64,000 nucleotides of DNA from JAHJRJ01 sp037443685. Lineage in GTDB: Bacteria > Bacteroidota > Ignavibacteria > UBA10030 > BY39. This document shows positions 9,272-19,769 of this stretch, piece by piece; position 1 is the first letter of the stretch, and the number at the start of each line of letters is the position of its first letter. The stretch lies in the NCBI GenBank assembly GCA_037443685.1, contig JBBINX010000003.1:17748-81747 (forward strand), in the 5' to 3' direction. The notes under the pieces were generated by a model. The model was not told the origin of the DNA. It did not search any database and was given only the letters and a program-made list of their open reading frames with translations. A program made the position numbers and the translations under genes.

Positions 9272-11596
9272 TCATCGACGGCTGTATTTCCAACTCTGTT
9301 TTATTTCCGTCCTCTTGATAAAGTTTGTCATTTCCCTTTCAAATTCCATCGGATATAATAAGTCGGCGTATGTAATTTTTATCTTTTCACTAATTGTATC
9401 ATTTCGGACTATGTAAAACTTGAATGGGATCTGTAAAGGTACATCGGGAAACGAGTAAAAGTTTATTTTCACTTTTTCTTTATCAGTAATAAACTTGTAA
9501 TTAGTGTTTAACCTGCTCACAAAAATTTCTCCACCATCTAAAATCAGTTCAACCTTATACGGACGCACTTTGGATATCAATGTTAAATTGTTTTCGAAGT
9601 ATGTAGTATCACCCGACTTGGTCTGTTTAGATTCTCGGAGAATTCTATAATTAGTTGTATCAATCGGAAATGAATTTGGTGTTTCAAAATCTATCGAAGT
9701 ATTTTTTCCCAACAAAACAGTATCTTTATTTGAAAATTTAATTTTTACACTGTCTAAATATTCAAAACTCTTAATGTCAGTCTTGAACAGATGTTCATCT
9801 AAATCGAAAGTCTGTATAACTTTTACAGTTTTATTCCATTCCTCATTATACGATGGTTGTGTGTACAAATAAATCGAAAATAATCCGAATGTAATAATTG
9901 TAAAAACAAAAATCTTCAAAGTTCTGAATTTATCGATAACAATTTTAAGAGCCGGAGTTTCGCGATACACTCCTACGAAAGCGAGAAAGAACGGGAAAGT
10001 TAAAAACGAAAAGAAAGTTATCATTACAACATTATATATGATTAGTAAATAAATGTCAGCACCTGGGACTCCAATTTCAAAATTCGTAACAGAATTTCTT
10101 ACAATAAACGGATACCACTCGTTAAATATAAGACGGAAAAGAGGTAAGGGTGAAAGTATAAAAAAGAATATTTTTAATAATTGAAAACGGAATGACGAAG
10201 CTAAACCAATTAGCAATAAAGAAGCTGCTGGATAAATAGCTATTTTCGGATTAATAAAACTGAAACTTACTGTATAAACTAATAAAAGAACCGATGCTCG
10301 TTTGAAAAGTACATACGGACATTTTGATATACGGAATATCTTTTCAATTTGTAAGGATATCCACAAACCCACGCTACTAAATAATAAAGAATATAATAGG
10401 TAAGGATTAATATCTGCGAACCAAGGATATCGGACAGATTTTATATTACTGATGATATCGATTGCAAACCAAGCGAAAGTTACTGAAATAAATACAAATA
10501 GTAGCATTTTAATACCCGACCATTTACGAAGGGCTGGAGTTGATTTGTTCGTGCTGTTGTCCAGGATTGAAGGCTGTGTAATAATAATTCGCCTGTTACG
10601 GATAATCATAAAACTAAGAATTCCTACTAAAATAGAGAACCCGACAAACAGATTTAAAACCCACATTGGAAGAAAAATTGGAACCGTTCCGATAAGATAA
10701 AGCCAATATTTCTCTGTTCGGGGATTTGGAACTCCGCTATCGAATCGTTCAATGAGTTTTAAAACTAAATCGCCCGAACGTTTTAGACCACGAGAATCGA
10801 AATTTTTGATATTATCCTGTGGTGTGTGAATAGGCGTATTAATATCGGATATGAATCCGATTGCAGGAATTTCTTTGTTAAGAAACGACTCGTGGTCAGA
10901 GCCAGCTCCTTTTTTCATTGCTGTGTTCACAGCTTGTGAGTGGGACGGATAAAAAAGATTACGATAACCTAATTTTTTAAATTCGTTTACAGAAGCTTTC
11001 ACTAACCATCGTGGTGCATTATAACCAATCGTATGCGGGTCAATCTCAATTAATCCTAATCCATTTGCCATATCAACATTAAGCATCAACACCACACTGT
11101 CTATTTCGTGAAAGAAATTCACAAAATATTTTGAACCTTCAAGTCCTTGTTCCTCGCCGCCAAAAAGTGCAAACACAATTGTTGATTGTAAATCGATTTT
11201 TGCTAAAACTCTTGCAACTTCCAATACTACAGCAGAACCTGAACCGTTATCGTTAGCACCTGGTATTTCAGGACCCGATGAATCGATGTGTCCGCCTATA
11301 ACAATTATTCTTTTTGTAGCGCCCTTTTTAATGCCAACAGCTATTCCGCTATTAGTATTTACTTTCGCTGTATACATCATGGGCATCGTGTAGGCGGTAT
11401 CGCATCCATAAGACTTAAGTTTATCCACCGCAAATTTTAGAGCACGCTGTTCGGCTGGTGAGCCCATAGTTCGTGGTTCGATATCTCCGGAGAGAACTTT
11501 TAAAATTTGTTCGGCATTTTGTTGTGAGAATTCTGTTTGTAAAGAAGTGATGTTTGAAGAAAAAATGAGAAGCGCTATAGTTAAAAAGAGAATCAT
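9272..11596 (-). CDS. Membrane-bound M28 family zinc peptidase
   Basis: A 774-residue protein. An N-terminal signal or anchor segment (about 1-18) is followed by an M28 aminopeptidase domain with the metal ligands H103 and D105 (GGHIDSSG), D116 (GANDNGSG) and the E148/E149 pair (FGGEEQG). Later come an Asp in LNVDMANG and a His in the IHTPQDN segment. After residue 300 come about seven membrane segments, then a C-terminal domain of about 150 residues rich in beta strands, likely exposed outside. The order peptidase, membrane block, beta domain resembles ER-type Fxna/ERMP1 and bacterial M28 membrane proteins. Its ATG overlaps the stop of the alpha/beta hydrolase (ATGA), which implies co-translation. 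The substrate is unknown. Confidence 0.85.
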   Translation of the reverse strand: MILFLTIALLIFSSNITSLQTEFSQQNAEQILKVLSGDIEPRTMGSPAEQRALKFAVDKLKSYGCDTAYTMPMMYTAKVNTNSGIAVGIKKGATKRIIVIGGHIDSSGPEIPGANDNGSGSAVVLEVARVLAKIDLQSTIVFALFGGEEQGLEGSKYFVNFFHEIDSVVLMLNVDMANGLGLIEIDPHTIGYNAPRWLVKASVNEFKKLGYRNLFYPSHSQAVNTAMKKGAGSDHESFLNKEIPAIGFISDINTPIHTPQDNIKNFDSRGLKRSGDLVLKLIERFDSGVPNPRTEKYWLYLIGTVPIFLPMWVLNLFVGFSILVGILSFMIIRNRRIIITQPSILDNSTNKSTPALRKWSGIKMLLFVFISVTFAWFAIDIISNIKSVRYPWFADINPYLLYSLLFSSVGLWISLQIEKIFRISKCPYVLFKRASVLLLVYTVSFSFINPKIAIYPAASLLLIGLASSFRFQLLKIFFFILSPLPLFRLIFNEWYPFIVRNSVTNFEIGVPGADIYLLIIYNVVMITFFSFLTFPFFLAFVGVYRETPALKIVIDKFRTLKIFVFTIITFGLFSIYLYTQPSYNEEWNKTVKVIQTFDLDEHLFKTDIKSFEYLDSVKIKFSNKDTVLLGKNTSIDFETPNSFPIDTTNYRILRESKQTKSGDTTYFENNLTLISKVRPYKVELILDGGEIFVSRLNTNYKFITDKEKVKINFYSFPDVPLQIPFKFYIVRNDTISEKIKITYADLLYPMEFEREMTNFIKRTEIKQSWKYSRR

Positions 11597-12503
11597 ATCA
11601 GATATTTATTGAAAAATTCTAACAATTTTTCGTGGTAAACTTTTCCACCAACCTCCCATGTATTATTATGCTCAGCTTTATCGATAGGAAATAGTTCTTT
11701 TGGATGGTCCGTGTTTTCGTATAATTGTATCGAATACTTGTAATTGATGTGCTTATCTAATTTTGCATAGACAAATAATATTGGGATGTGAACATCGGCA
11801 ATCGATTGCATCGGTGAAACATCACGAGCTTTAAAGTTTGCCAGAACTTCAGATCGTTTTATAACAAGGTTACGCAAGTAGTGAAATGGTATTTTAATAA
11901 TACGTTTTTGGTAATCGTCGAATATTTTCCGGAGCGTAGAAAATGAATTTTCCGCAACGACGGCTTTTATTCTCTTATCGATTGCTGCCGTTTGAATTGC
12001 AACTGCCGCCCCCATCGAAGAACCGAATATTCCAATCTTGGTTGCGCCTAATTCTTCCCTCGATCTAATATAGTCAATTACTTTTATTAAATCGTATTTT
12101 TCGTAGAAGCCGAAAGTGCAGTAGGTGCCTCCACTTTTTCCGTGTCGGCGTGAATCATAAAGAATTACATTGAATCCATTNNNNNNNNNNAAAATTTTGC
12201 AAATGGAATACCGGCAATCTTACAATCTCCAACACCATGTAGGTAAATTATCGTTCCCCTCGATGGCAAAGCCGATTTGATTAACCAACTATTTAATACA
12301 ATACCGTTGCTAGTAATTACGTCCATTTCATCATACTCCAAACCGAGGTCATTCGGTGTGATGGGTTGATTGATTTTCGAGTAGAAGTCGGGATGGCGTC
12401 TGCGAGGTTGCAATAAGAGGGTAGGACCGATGATCAGAAGAAGAAGAGTAACACTTAGTAAAAAAACAGCAAGTGCGATAATAATGGCAAGCAAAACGGT
12501 CAT
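11593..12503 (-). CDS. Membrane-anchored alpha/beta hydrolase, split by an N gap
   Basis: One gene appears as two frames because ten Ns (12181-12190) interrupt it. The N-terminal part starts at 12503 with a single membrane segment (about residues 4-30), then the strand leading to the oxyanion loop (YLHGVGD). After the gap the frame resumes with GFNVILYDSRRHGKSGG. It continues through the nucleophile elbow GSSMG, a likely Asp in LFVYAKLDKH and a His in DKAEHNNTW, giving a complete Ser-Asp-His triad. The frame change is explained by the arbitrary gap length, so I do not regard this as a natural pseudogene. Start and stop overlap rpiB and the M28 peptidase. The specific substrate is unknown. Confidence 0.75.
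12181..12190. other. Assembly gap (10 N)
   Basis: Ten undetermined bases lie inside the alpha/beta hydrolase gene. They disturb its reading frame, and the true length of the missing piece is unknown. Confidence 1.
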
Positions 12504-13165
12504 TACGTTTTTCGGAATTTTATGTCGACTTCCGTAATCTTATCGACTCTTTTTTGATGACGACCCGCAGCGAACTCAGTAGTCAGCCAAATGCGTACTA
12601 TGGATTTGGCAAGTTCTAAACCGGTAATCTTACCGCCGAGGGTTAAGACATTCGCGTCGTTGTGTTCGCGGCTACTTTGAGCGGCAAATTCGCACTGGCA
12701 TGCAGCGGCCCTTATTCCTGTAATTTTATTTGCTACCATCGCAGACGCAACACCGACCGAGTCGATTATAATTCCTTTTACAGCATCACCTGATGAAACT
12801 AATTTCGCTACAGCAAATGCATAATCAGGATAATCGCATGTTTCTTCGGATGTAGTTCCAATATCTTTAACTGTAAAACCGAGTGTTTCGATAAAGGGTT
12901 TTAGCTGTTCTTTAAGCTGGTAACCGCCGTGGTCGCTGCCTATAACTAAAATCCATTTATATTGAACCTTCTCGGAGGGCTCTTTAATGTTTTGTTTTAT
13001 AGTGTCGGGACTTATCTCGCCGGATGGTACAAAATTAATATTAAGACTTCGGGCAGTATCTTTAGCAGCAGAAGTTATTATTGTGTCGTGCGTAAATACG
13101 ATACTTTTCAGACCTTTCTTTACAGCTTCTTTTACTATTGTTTCTGAAATTAATTTTTTAATCAT
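12503..13165 (-). CDS. rpiB: RpiB/LacAB-family sugar-phosphate isomerase, variant
   Basis: A 220-residue protein whose residues about 70-215 match ribose-5-phosphate isomerase B: SDHGG (77-81), CDYPDYA (110-116), ANKITGIRAA (145-154) and REHNDANVL (166-174). The segment that normally holds the catalytic Cys (CGTG or CGSG) reads IIIDSVGVAS, with Asp at 135. An N-terminal extension of about 65 residues contains TIITSAAKDTARSLNI, which resembles a motif in bacterial-microcompartment-associated enzymes. The protein may still interconvert aldose and ketose phosphates, with altered chemistry or substrate. Its stop overlaps the hydrolase start (TAATG). Confidence 0.75.
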   Translation of the reverse strand: MIKKLISETIVKEAVKKGLKSIVFTHDTIITSAAKDTARSLNINFVPSGEISPDTIKQNIKEPSEKVQYKWILVIGSDHGGYQLKEQLKPFIETLGFTVKDIGTTSEETCDYPDYAFAVAKLVSSGDAVKGIIIDSVGVASAMVANKITGIRAAACQCEFAAQSSREHNDANVLTLGGKITGLELAKSIVRIWLTTEFAAGRHQKRVDKITEVDIKFRKT

Positions 13166-13224
13166 TAAAAATCCTTATGAGCTATCTACATTGAAAATAC
13201 AAACTAATTTATCTATTCGCAATA

Positions 13225-14313
13225 TTACAAGTACTCGTTGAACTGTTTGCGTTTTAAGTAATCAACAACTTCCTTTACATCCTGAGAATCTCCGAGTTTG
13301 CAAACGAGTAAAGCGTCATCGGTGTTGATGATAATCACATCCTCCATACCGATTGATGCCACAAATTTATTTTGAGAATAGATTAAAGCGTTTTTTGTGT
13401 CTTGCAGGAAAACTTTTCCAGTAACGCTGTTACCGTTTTCGTCCTTACCTAAGAGGCGATAAACTTCATCCCAAGAGCCGACATCGCTCCAGCCGAAATT
13501 TCCTTTAAGCACAAAAACGTCTTGAGCTTTTTCCATTACGCCATAGTCTATTGAAATTCCTCTAATGAGTTTATAAGCCAACTCAAGTGTTTGGTCGTAT
13601 TTTTCCGATCCGATATCAACATCAATCTTCATTAATTCGCCGTACATTTCGGGGAGAGATTTTTTTATCTCGTTTAATATGGTATCTACCTTCCATATAA
13701 ACATACCACTGTTCCACACAAAGTCGCCGCTGCGTAAAAACCGTTTAGCAGTTTCTTCGTTAGGTTTTTCGGCAAATGTTTTTACAGAATAAACCCCGCG
13801 GGAGAAATATGGGTTTTTACGATTATCTGTATCTTCGAATTGTATGTATCCGTAACCTGTTTCGGGTCTCGTAGGGTGAATGCCAATTGTTATCAATTTG
13901 CCCGACTCGTAAGCGACCCATATAGCCAATCTTAAGACTTTGTGGAATTCTTCTTCGTCTTGAATGGTGTGGTCAGCCGGCAGCACAACCATTATTGCTT
14001 CCGGGTCAATTCTTTTAAGGAAGAGTGCTGCCAATCCAATGCACGGAGCAGTATTTCTTCCAAATGGTTCTACAATAATATTGTCGGCAGGTATATTGGG
14101 TAATTGTTTAGCGATGTAAGGTTTTTGAATTTTATTTGTTACGATTAATATGTTTTGACGATCGATTATATTGTCTAATCGTTTTACGGTATTGTAAATC
14201 ATAGTGTTGTTACCGAAAATTTCGAGCAACTGCTTGGGCGATTTTTCGCGGCTGCGGGGCCAAAACCTGGCACCAACTCCACCAGCCATAATTACTGCAT
14301 AAACATTTGGCAT
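13225..14313 (-). CDS. manC: Mannose-1-phosphate guanylyltransferase
   Basis: A 362-residue nucleotidyltransferase that makes GDP-mannose from mannose-1-phosphate and GTP. It has the pyrophosphorylase signature AGGVGARFWPRSREKSPKQ near the start, VEPFGRNTAPCIGLAA, LPADHTI, an EKP segment (FAEKPNEETA) and FVWNSGMFIWK. It is the single-domain form, with no C-terminal phosphomannose isomerase domain. A GGAG ribosome binding site precedes the ATG (AGGAGAGAATATTATG). It follows alr in the same direction with 19 bases between them. The product probably feeds surface glycan synthesis. Confidence 0.9.
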   Translation of the reverse strand: MPNVYAVIMAGGVGARFWPRSREKSPKQLLEIFGNNTMIYNTVKRLDNIIDRQNILIVTNKIQKPYIAKQLPNIPADNIIVEPFGRNTAPCIGLAALFLKRIDPEAIMVVLPADHTIQDEEEFHKVLRLAIWVAYESGKLITIGIHPTRPETGYGYIQFEDTDNRKNPYFSRGVYSVKTFAEKPNEETAKRFLRSGDFVWNSGMFIWKVDTILNEIKKSLPEMYGELMKIDVDIGSEKYDQTLELAYKLIRGISIDYGVMEKAQDVFVLKGNFGWSDVGSWDEVYRLLGKDENGNSVTGKVFLQDTKNALIYSQNKFVASIGMEDVIIINTDDALLVCKLGDSQDVKEVVDYLKRKQFNEYL

Positions 14314-14332
14314 AATATTCTCTCCTTCTTAA

Positions 14333-15445
14333 CTATAAATAAATCCTTGGTACTCTTGCTGCAATTCCGCATAAAACTTCATACACATTGGTTTCAACTT
14401 TTTTAGCTATTTCGGTTATACAAATTTCTGAACTATTCTCTTTTCCTATTAACGTTACTTCATCTCCGATATGGATATCGGATTCGATGCCAACATCGAC
14501 CATTATTTGATCCATACATATCGCTCCGACAACAGGGAAAAACTTTTCTTTGATAATAACTGAGGATCGATTTAAAAGTTTACGGCTGTAACCATCGCCA
14601 TATCCGATTGGAATAGTTGCGATTTTGGTTTTTCTATGCGTGAAATATTTTCTTCCGTAACTAATACTCGTATTAGCATCGACTGTCTTAAGAAACACGA
14701 CTTTCGATTTTAAAGAAAGCGCCGGAAAGACTTTTATAGATTCAGAAGTATCTAGAGACGGATACATACCGTATAGCAATATTCCAGGCCTTACCATATT
14801 AAAATATGAATCGGGTAGATCAAGTATAGCACCGCTGTTAGCGATATGCTGTATAGGTATTTCGATCCCTGCTGATTGAATCTTATTCAACGCACTGTTA
14901 AATCTGTCGAGTTGATGAAGTGCAAAACTTTTATCTTTTTCTTCCGCAGTTGCAAAATGACTATAAATACCTACTATTTCGAGTTGTTTCAAGCTTGCAA
15001 CTTTTTCTGCGAAAGAAAGTGCATTATCCGAATGAACGCCAATTCTTTCCATTCCTGTATCAATTTTTAAATGCACCCTCGCTCTTTGACCTGCGCCTTC
15101 TCTTACATCTTGGGCAATCCTTTCAGCTATTTCAATAGACGAAACTGTTATCTCAAGGTCGTTCGCGAGAAAATGTTGAACTTGATCTCCTAACACTCCA
15201 CCTAATACAAGAATCGGACATTTCACTCCATTTTTTCGAAGAACAATCCCTTCCTCTAAAAAACCTACTCCCAAATAATCAATGCCAAAATTTACGAGTG
15301 CTCTCGATGTTTCTATTAGTCCATGCCCATAAGCGTTTGCTTTAACTATAGCCATTATTTTAACACCAAGCCCTACTTTTTTTCGGATTGCTAGAAGATT
15401 ATTTTGAATAGATTTTAAAGAAATCTCTGCTCTTGTCGGTCGCAT
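14333..15445 (-). CDS. alr: Alanine racemase
   Basis: A 370-residue PLP enzyme that interconverts L- and D-alanine for peptidoglycan. The Schiff-base Lys lies in VKANAYGHG (about residue 38), and the second catalytic Tyr is in the IPIGYGDGYSRKL segment. The pattern GICMDQIMVDV is replaced here by the equivalent GAICMDQIMVDVG. The length and order are those of standard Alr, with no MurF fusion of the kind seen in some Bacteroidota. It sits between atpC and manC, all on the minus strand. Confidence 0.92.
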   Translation of the reverse strand: MRPTRAEISLKSIQNNLLAIRKKVGLGVKIMAIVKANAYGHGLIETSRALVNFGIDYLGVGFLEEGIVLRKNGVKCPILVLGGVLGDQVQHFLANDLEITVSSIEIAERIAQDVREGAGQRARVHLKIDTGMERIGVHSDNALSFAEKVASLKQLEIVGIYSHFATAEEKDKSFALHQLDRFNSALNKIQSAGIEIPIQHIANSGAILDLPDSYFNMVRPGILLYGMYPSLDTSESIKVFPALSLKSKVVFLKTVDANTSISYGRKYFTHRKTKIATIPIGYGDGYSRKLLNRSSVIIKEKFFPVVGAICMDQIMVDVGIESDIHIGDEVTLIGKENSSEICITEIAKKVETNVYEVLCGIAARVPRIYL

Positions 15446-15480
15446 CCTATTTATGTAAGTATTAAAATGGTGGTAAAGTT

Positions 15481-15903
15481 TTAATAAATTTTAAATGAGT
15501 TTGAAGCCACACGAATTCTGTTAAGTGCTCTTTGTAGAGCGGCTTCGGCTCTCGCTAAGTCAGTTCCCGGTTTTCTTTCTTTTATCCGCTTGAGTGCTCT
15601 CGCTTTGGCATTCTCAGCGCGTTGGATGTCAATCTCTTCTTGTGTCTCTATGGTTTCAGCAAGTATAATAGCTGTATTATCTTTAACTTCAACGAATCCA
15701 CCACTTGTAGCGTAACGGATTTCGTTTTTTTCATTAGTTGATACTTTTATTTCTCCTGTACCGATTGTAGAAAGCAACGGAGCGTGGTTAAAGAGTACCT
15801 GGAAATTTCCTCTAACACCTGGAGCGCTGAAGCTTACTATTTTTCCGCTAAAAATTATTTTTCTAGGTGTTACGATCTCTAATTGATAAAATTTGTCGAA
15901 CAT
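15481..15903 (-). CDS. atpC: ATP synthase F1 subunit epsilon
   Basis: A 140-residue epsilon subunit. The N-terminal beta sandwich (FYQLEIVTPRKIIFSGKI...) carries the typical GNFQVLFNHAPLLS segment, and the C-terminal half is a helical hairpin rich in Ala, Glu and Arg. It forms part of the central stalk and can restrain ATP hydrolysis. It follows atpD by three bases. Confidence 0.93.
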   Translation of the reverse strand: MFDKFYQLEIVTPRKIIFSGKIVSFSAPGVRGNFQVLFNHAPLLSTIGTGEIKVSTNEKNEIRYATSGGFVEVKDNTAIILAETIETQEEIDIQRAENAKARALKRIKERKPGTDLARAEAALQRALNRIRVASNSFKIY

Positions 15904-15906
15904 ATA

Positions 15907-17427
<1,521 letters not shown>

Positions 17428-17492
17428 TTAGTGAATCTTGTTTCTTTCCAATATTTTGTGTAATTTTTTATCGTGAATATGGAATAATTGAA

Positions 17493-18047
17493 GTGTTAAA
17501 CAAACAGGAAAAAGAATATTTACTTAATATCGCGCGCAAGTCCATAACAGCGGCAGTTAATCACGATCAACCACCGCAACCTGTTGATTGTCCTGAAAAT
17601 TTACTTCAACCTTCAGGAGCATTTGTAACGATACACAAGTTCGATGATTTACGCGGTTGTATCGGGTTTGTTGAAGCTGTCAAACCTTTAATCGAAACTA
17701 TAGTCGAAACAGCTGCGCACGCCGCGATAAATGACCCTCGCTTTTTACCACTTACGAGTGATGACCTCGAAGATATCAAAATCGAGATATCTGTTTTATC
17801 TCCGTTAAAACTAATTGAAGATGTGAACGAAATTCAGGTTGGCGAACACGGTATCTTAATGGAAGAAGGCTTTAATCGCGGATTGTTGCTGCCGCAAGTA
17901 GCTACTGAATACAATTGGGATAGAGAGACTTTTTTAAATCAAACCGCCCGAAAAGCACGACTTCCGATCAATGCTTGGAAAAAAAAATCGACAAAGATAC
18001 GTATTTTTACCGCTGAAATCTTTAATGAGGAAAGTATTAATGGATAA
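17493..18047 (+). CDS. AMMECR1 domain protein (AmmeMemoRadiSam protein A)
   Basis: A 184-residue AMMECR1-family protein. The hallmark LRGCIGF is at about residues 52-58 (DDLRGCIGFVEAV), followed by AAINDPRFLPLT and the LLLPQVATEYNWDRETFLNQ stretch, shortened here, that matches the family's conserved C-terminal region. The start is GTG at 17493. It overlaps the MEMO gene by eight bases, the usual pairing in AmmeMemoRadiSam loci, but the radical SAM partner is absent from this window. The biochemical role of the family is unsettled. It diverges from atpD across about 176 bases that should hold both promoters. Confidence 0.88.
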   Translation: MLNKQEKEYLLNIARKSITAAVNHDQPPQPVDCPENLLQPSGAFVTIHKFDDLRGCIGFVEAVKPLIETIVETAAHAAINDPRFLPLTSDDLEDIKIEISVLSPLKLIEDVNEIQVGEHGILMEEGFNRGLLLPQVATEYNWDRETFLNQTARKARLPINAWKKKSTKIRIFTAEIFNEESING

Positions 18048-18873
18048 ATGGAGTGTTCGACCACCCGCAGTTGCTGGTATGTTTTATCCGCTAGATGGAA
18101 AAGCTTTAATGAGACAAGTTGTAGAGTTAATCGAACGGGCTAAACCTAAAAAAAATCGTGGCTCGTTAAAAGCATTAATCTCTCCTCACGCAGGTTATCC
18201 GTATTCCGGGTTAACGGCAGCTTTCGGGTATAAATTATTAGAAGGGAAAAAAATAGATAGCGTTGTAATCATTTCTCCGAGTCATCACGAGTACTTCGAC
18301 GGAGTTTCTGTATATCCCGGCACTGCCTACAAGACACCGCTCGGCGAAGTGAACATCGACCTCGAGTTACGCAGAGAAATTCTCGAACACAACAGAATAC
18401 TAACTGCAACGATCCACGGACACAGGGAAGAACACGCCATCGAAGTTCAACTACCTTTTCTACAAATAGTTCTTGAAGATTTTAAATTGTTGCCGATAGT
18501 AATAGGTAATCAATCTCAAGAAATTTGTTATAAAGTTGGTAATCTGTTAGGCGGTGTATTAAAAAATAAAAATGCTTTAATTATTGCCAGCACCGACTTA
18601 TCGCATTATCATCCGTATGATGTGGCTTTGGAGTTGGATAGAGTTGCGATAGACGATATCGCAAGCTTTGACTACGATAAATTGTTGAAAGATTTAGACG
18701 AACAGCATACAGAGGCGTGCGGTGGTGGTCCGGCAGCTGCTGCAATGATAGCGGCAAAAAAATTAGGCGCCAATAAAGTTGATATCTTACACAAATGTAA
18801 TTCAGGAGATATCACAGGTGAGAAAGGCGGTGTTGTGGGATATGTTTCTGCAGCGTTATATAAATCCGAGTAG
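18040..18873 (+). CDS. MEMO family protein (AmmeMemoRadiSam protein B)
   Basis: A 277-residue MEMO/dioxygenase-fold protein from the ATG at 18040, preceded by GAGGAAAG. It starts KWSVRPPAVAGMFYP, the family's conserved opening. The putative metal ligands are visible: His in ISPHAGYPYSG, His in SPSHHEYFDGVS, and His in the EEHAIEVQLPF stretch. A Cys in the C-terminal EACGGGPAAAAMIAAK stretch, shortened here, is also conserved. The longer frame from 17971 would run through the AMMECR1 gene and is not needed. It is translationally coupled with the AMMECR1 gene; the function is undefined although the fold is related to extradiol dioxygenases. Confidence 0.88.
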   Translation: MDKWSVRPPAVAGMFYPLDGKALMRQVVELIERAKPKKNRGSLKALISPHAGYPYSGLTAAFGYKLLEGKKIDSVVIISPSHHEYFDGVSVYPGTAYKTPLGEVNIDLELRREILEHNRILTATIHGHREEHAIEVQLPFLQIVLEDFKLLPIVIGNQSQEICYKVGNLLGGVLKNKNALIIASTDLSHYHPYDVALELDRVAIDDIASFDYDKLLKDLDEQHTEACGGGPAAAAMIAAKKLGANKVDILHKCNSGDITGEKGGVVGYVSAALYKSE

Positions 18874-18875
18874 GT

Positions 18876-19769
18876 ATGCTTAATAAAAAGTATAAAACTT
18901 CTATTGTAGGTGCTGGTAAGGTTGGTTCGGTAATCGGAACGCTTCTGTGTGAAAAGGGATTTCCTATTAAATCGGTCGTTGATATCAATTTAAAAGCTGC
19001 GACCCAACTCGCAAGAAGAGTAAAATGCTCACAAATATCCGATAGTTTATCTGGCATACACAACGATACACAACTTCTTTTTATTACTACACCAGATGAT
19101 GTTACTGTTACAGTAGCAAAACAAATTGCTGCTGAAAGTAGTTTAAATTTCAAAAATTTAACAGTAATTCATACTTCGGGTGTACATACCTCCGAAGTTT
19201 TATCGCCTCTTAAAAAAAGGGGAAGCACAACCTTTTCTTTACATCCAATACAATCGTTTCCTAAAAATGTATCTATAAAAGAACTTAATAAAAGTATAAG
19301 AGGAATTTATTTCGGGATTGAAGGAGACAAAAAAAAAATCATTCTTGCATCACACTTGGTTTCTTTGCTTGGCGGAAGGACATTCTTTCTCACTAAAAGT
19401 GAAAAACCTTTATATCACCTTGCTTGTGTATTTGCTTCAAATTATATCATAACAATATTGAATGTTGTAAGTGAAATTTCAGCTACGTTAAAATTGAAAG
19501 AAAATTGGGCAAGAGTTTTTTTACCGCTAATTATAACGGTACTAGAAAACGGATTGACAACTACACCGCGGCAGGCACTCACTGGTCCAATCGAAAGAGG
19601 TGATTTTAAGACGTTGAAAGTACATATGAAAGAGCTAAAAAAAAAATTACCACATATATCAAATTTTTATAAGGTATTAGCGGTCGAAACTGCACGAATT
19701 GCATATTTAAAAGGTAGTATTTCTAAACAACAATATAAAGAAATAAATAATTTATTGGAGAAAACGTGA
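18876..19769 (+). CDS. Rossmann-fold plus DUF2520 protein
   Basis: A 297-residue protein with an N-terminal NAD(P)-binding GAGKVGSVIG fingerprint (about residues 12-21) and a second helical domain from about residue 165 that matches DUF2520. The layout resembles ketopantoate reductase or P5C reductase homologues, and FSLHPIQSFP is characteristic of the DUF2520 group. It starts two bases after the MEMO stop and overlaps the next gene, so it belongs to a four-gene operon. The substrate is unknown. Confidence 0.8.
   Translation: MLNKKYKTSIVGAGKVGSVIGTLLCEKGFPIKSVVDINLKAATQLARRVKCSQISDSLSGIHNDTQLLFITTPDDVTVTVAKQIAAESSLNFKNLTVIHTSGVHTSEVLSPLKKRGSTTFSLHPIQSFPKNVSIKELNKSIRGIYFGIEGDKKKIILASHLVSLLGGRTFFLTKSEKPLYHLACVFASNYIITILNVVSEISATLKLKENWARVFLPLIITVLENGLTTTPRQALTGPIERGDFKTLKVHMKELKKKLPHISNFYKVLAVETARIAYLKGSISKQQYKEINNLLEKT

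Noticed and set aside
17971..18039. Longer start for the MEMO gene
   Set aside because: It would overlap the AMMECR1 gene by 77 bases; the ATG at 18040 has GAGG upstream and gives the conserved opening.
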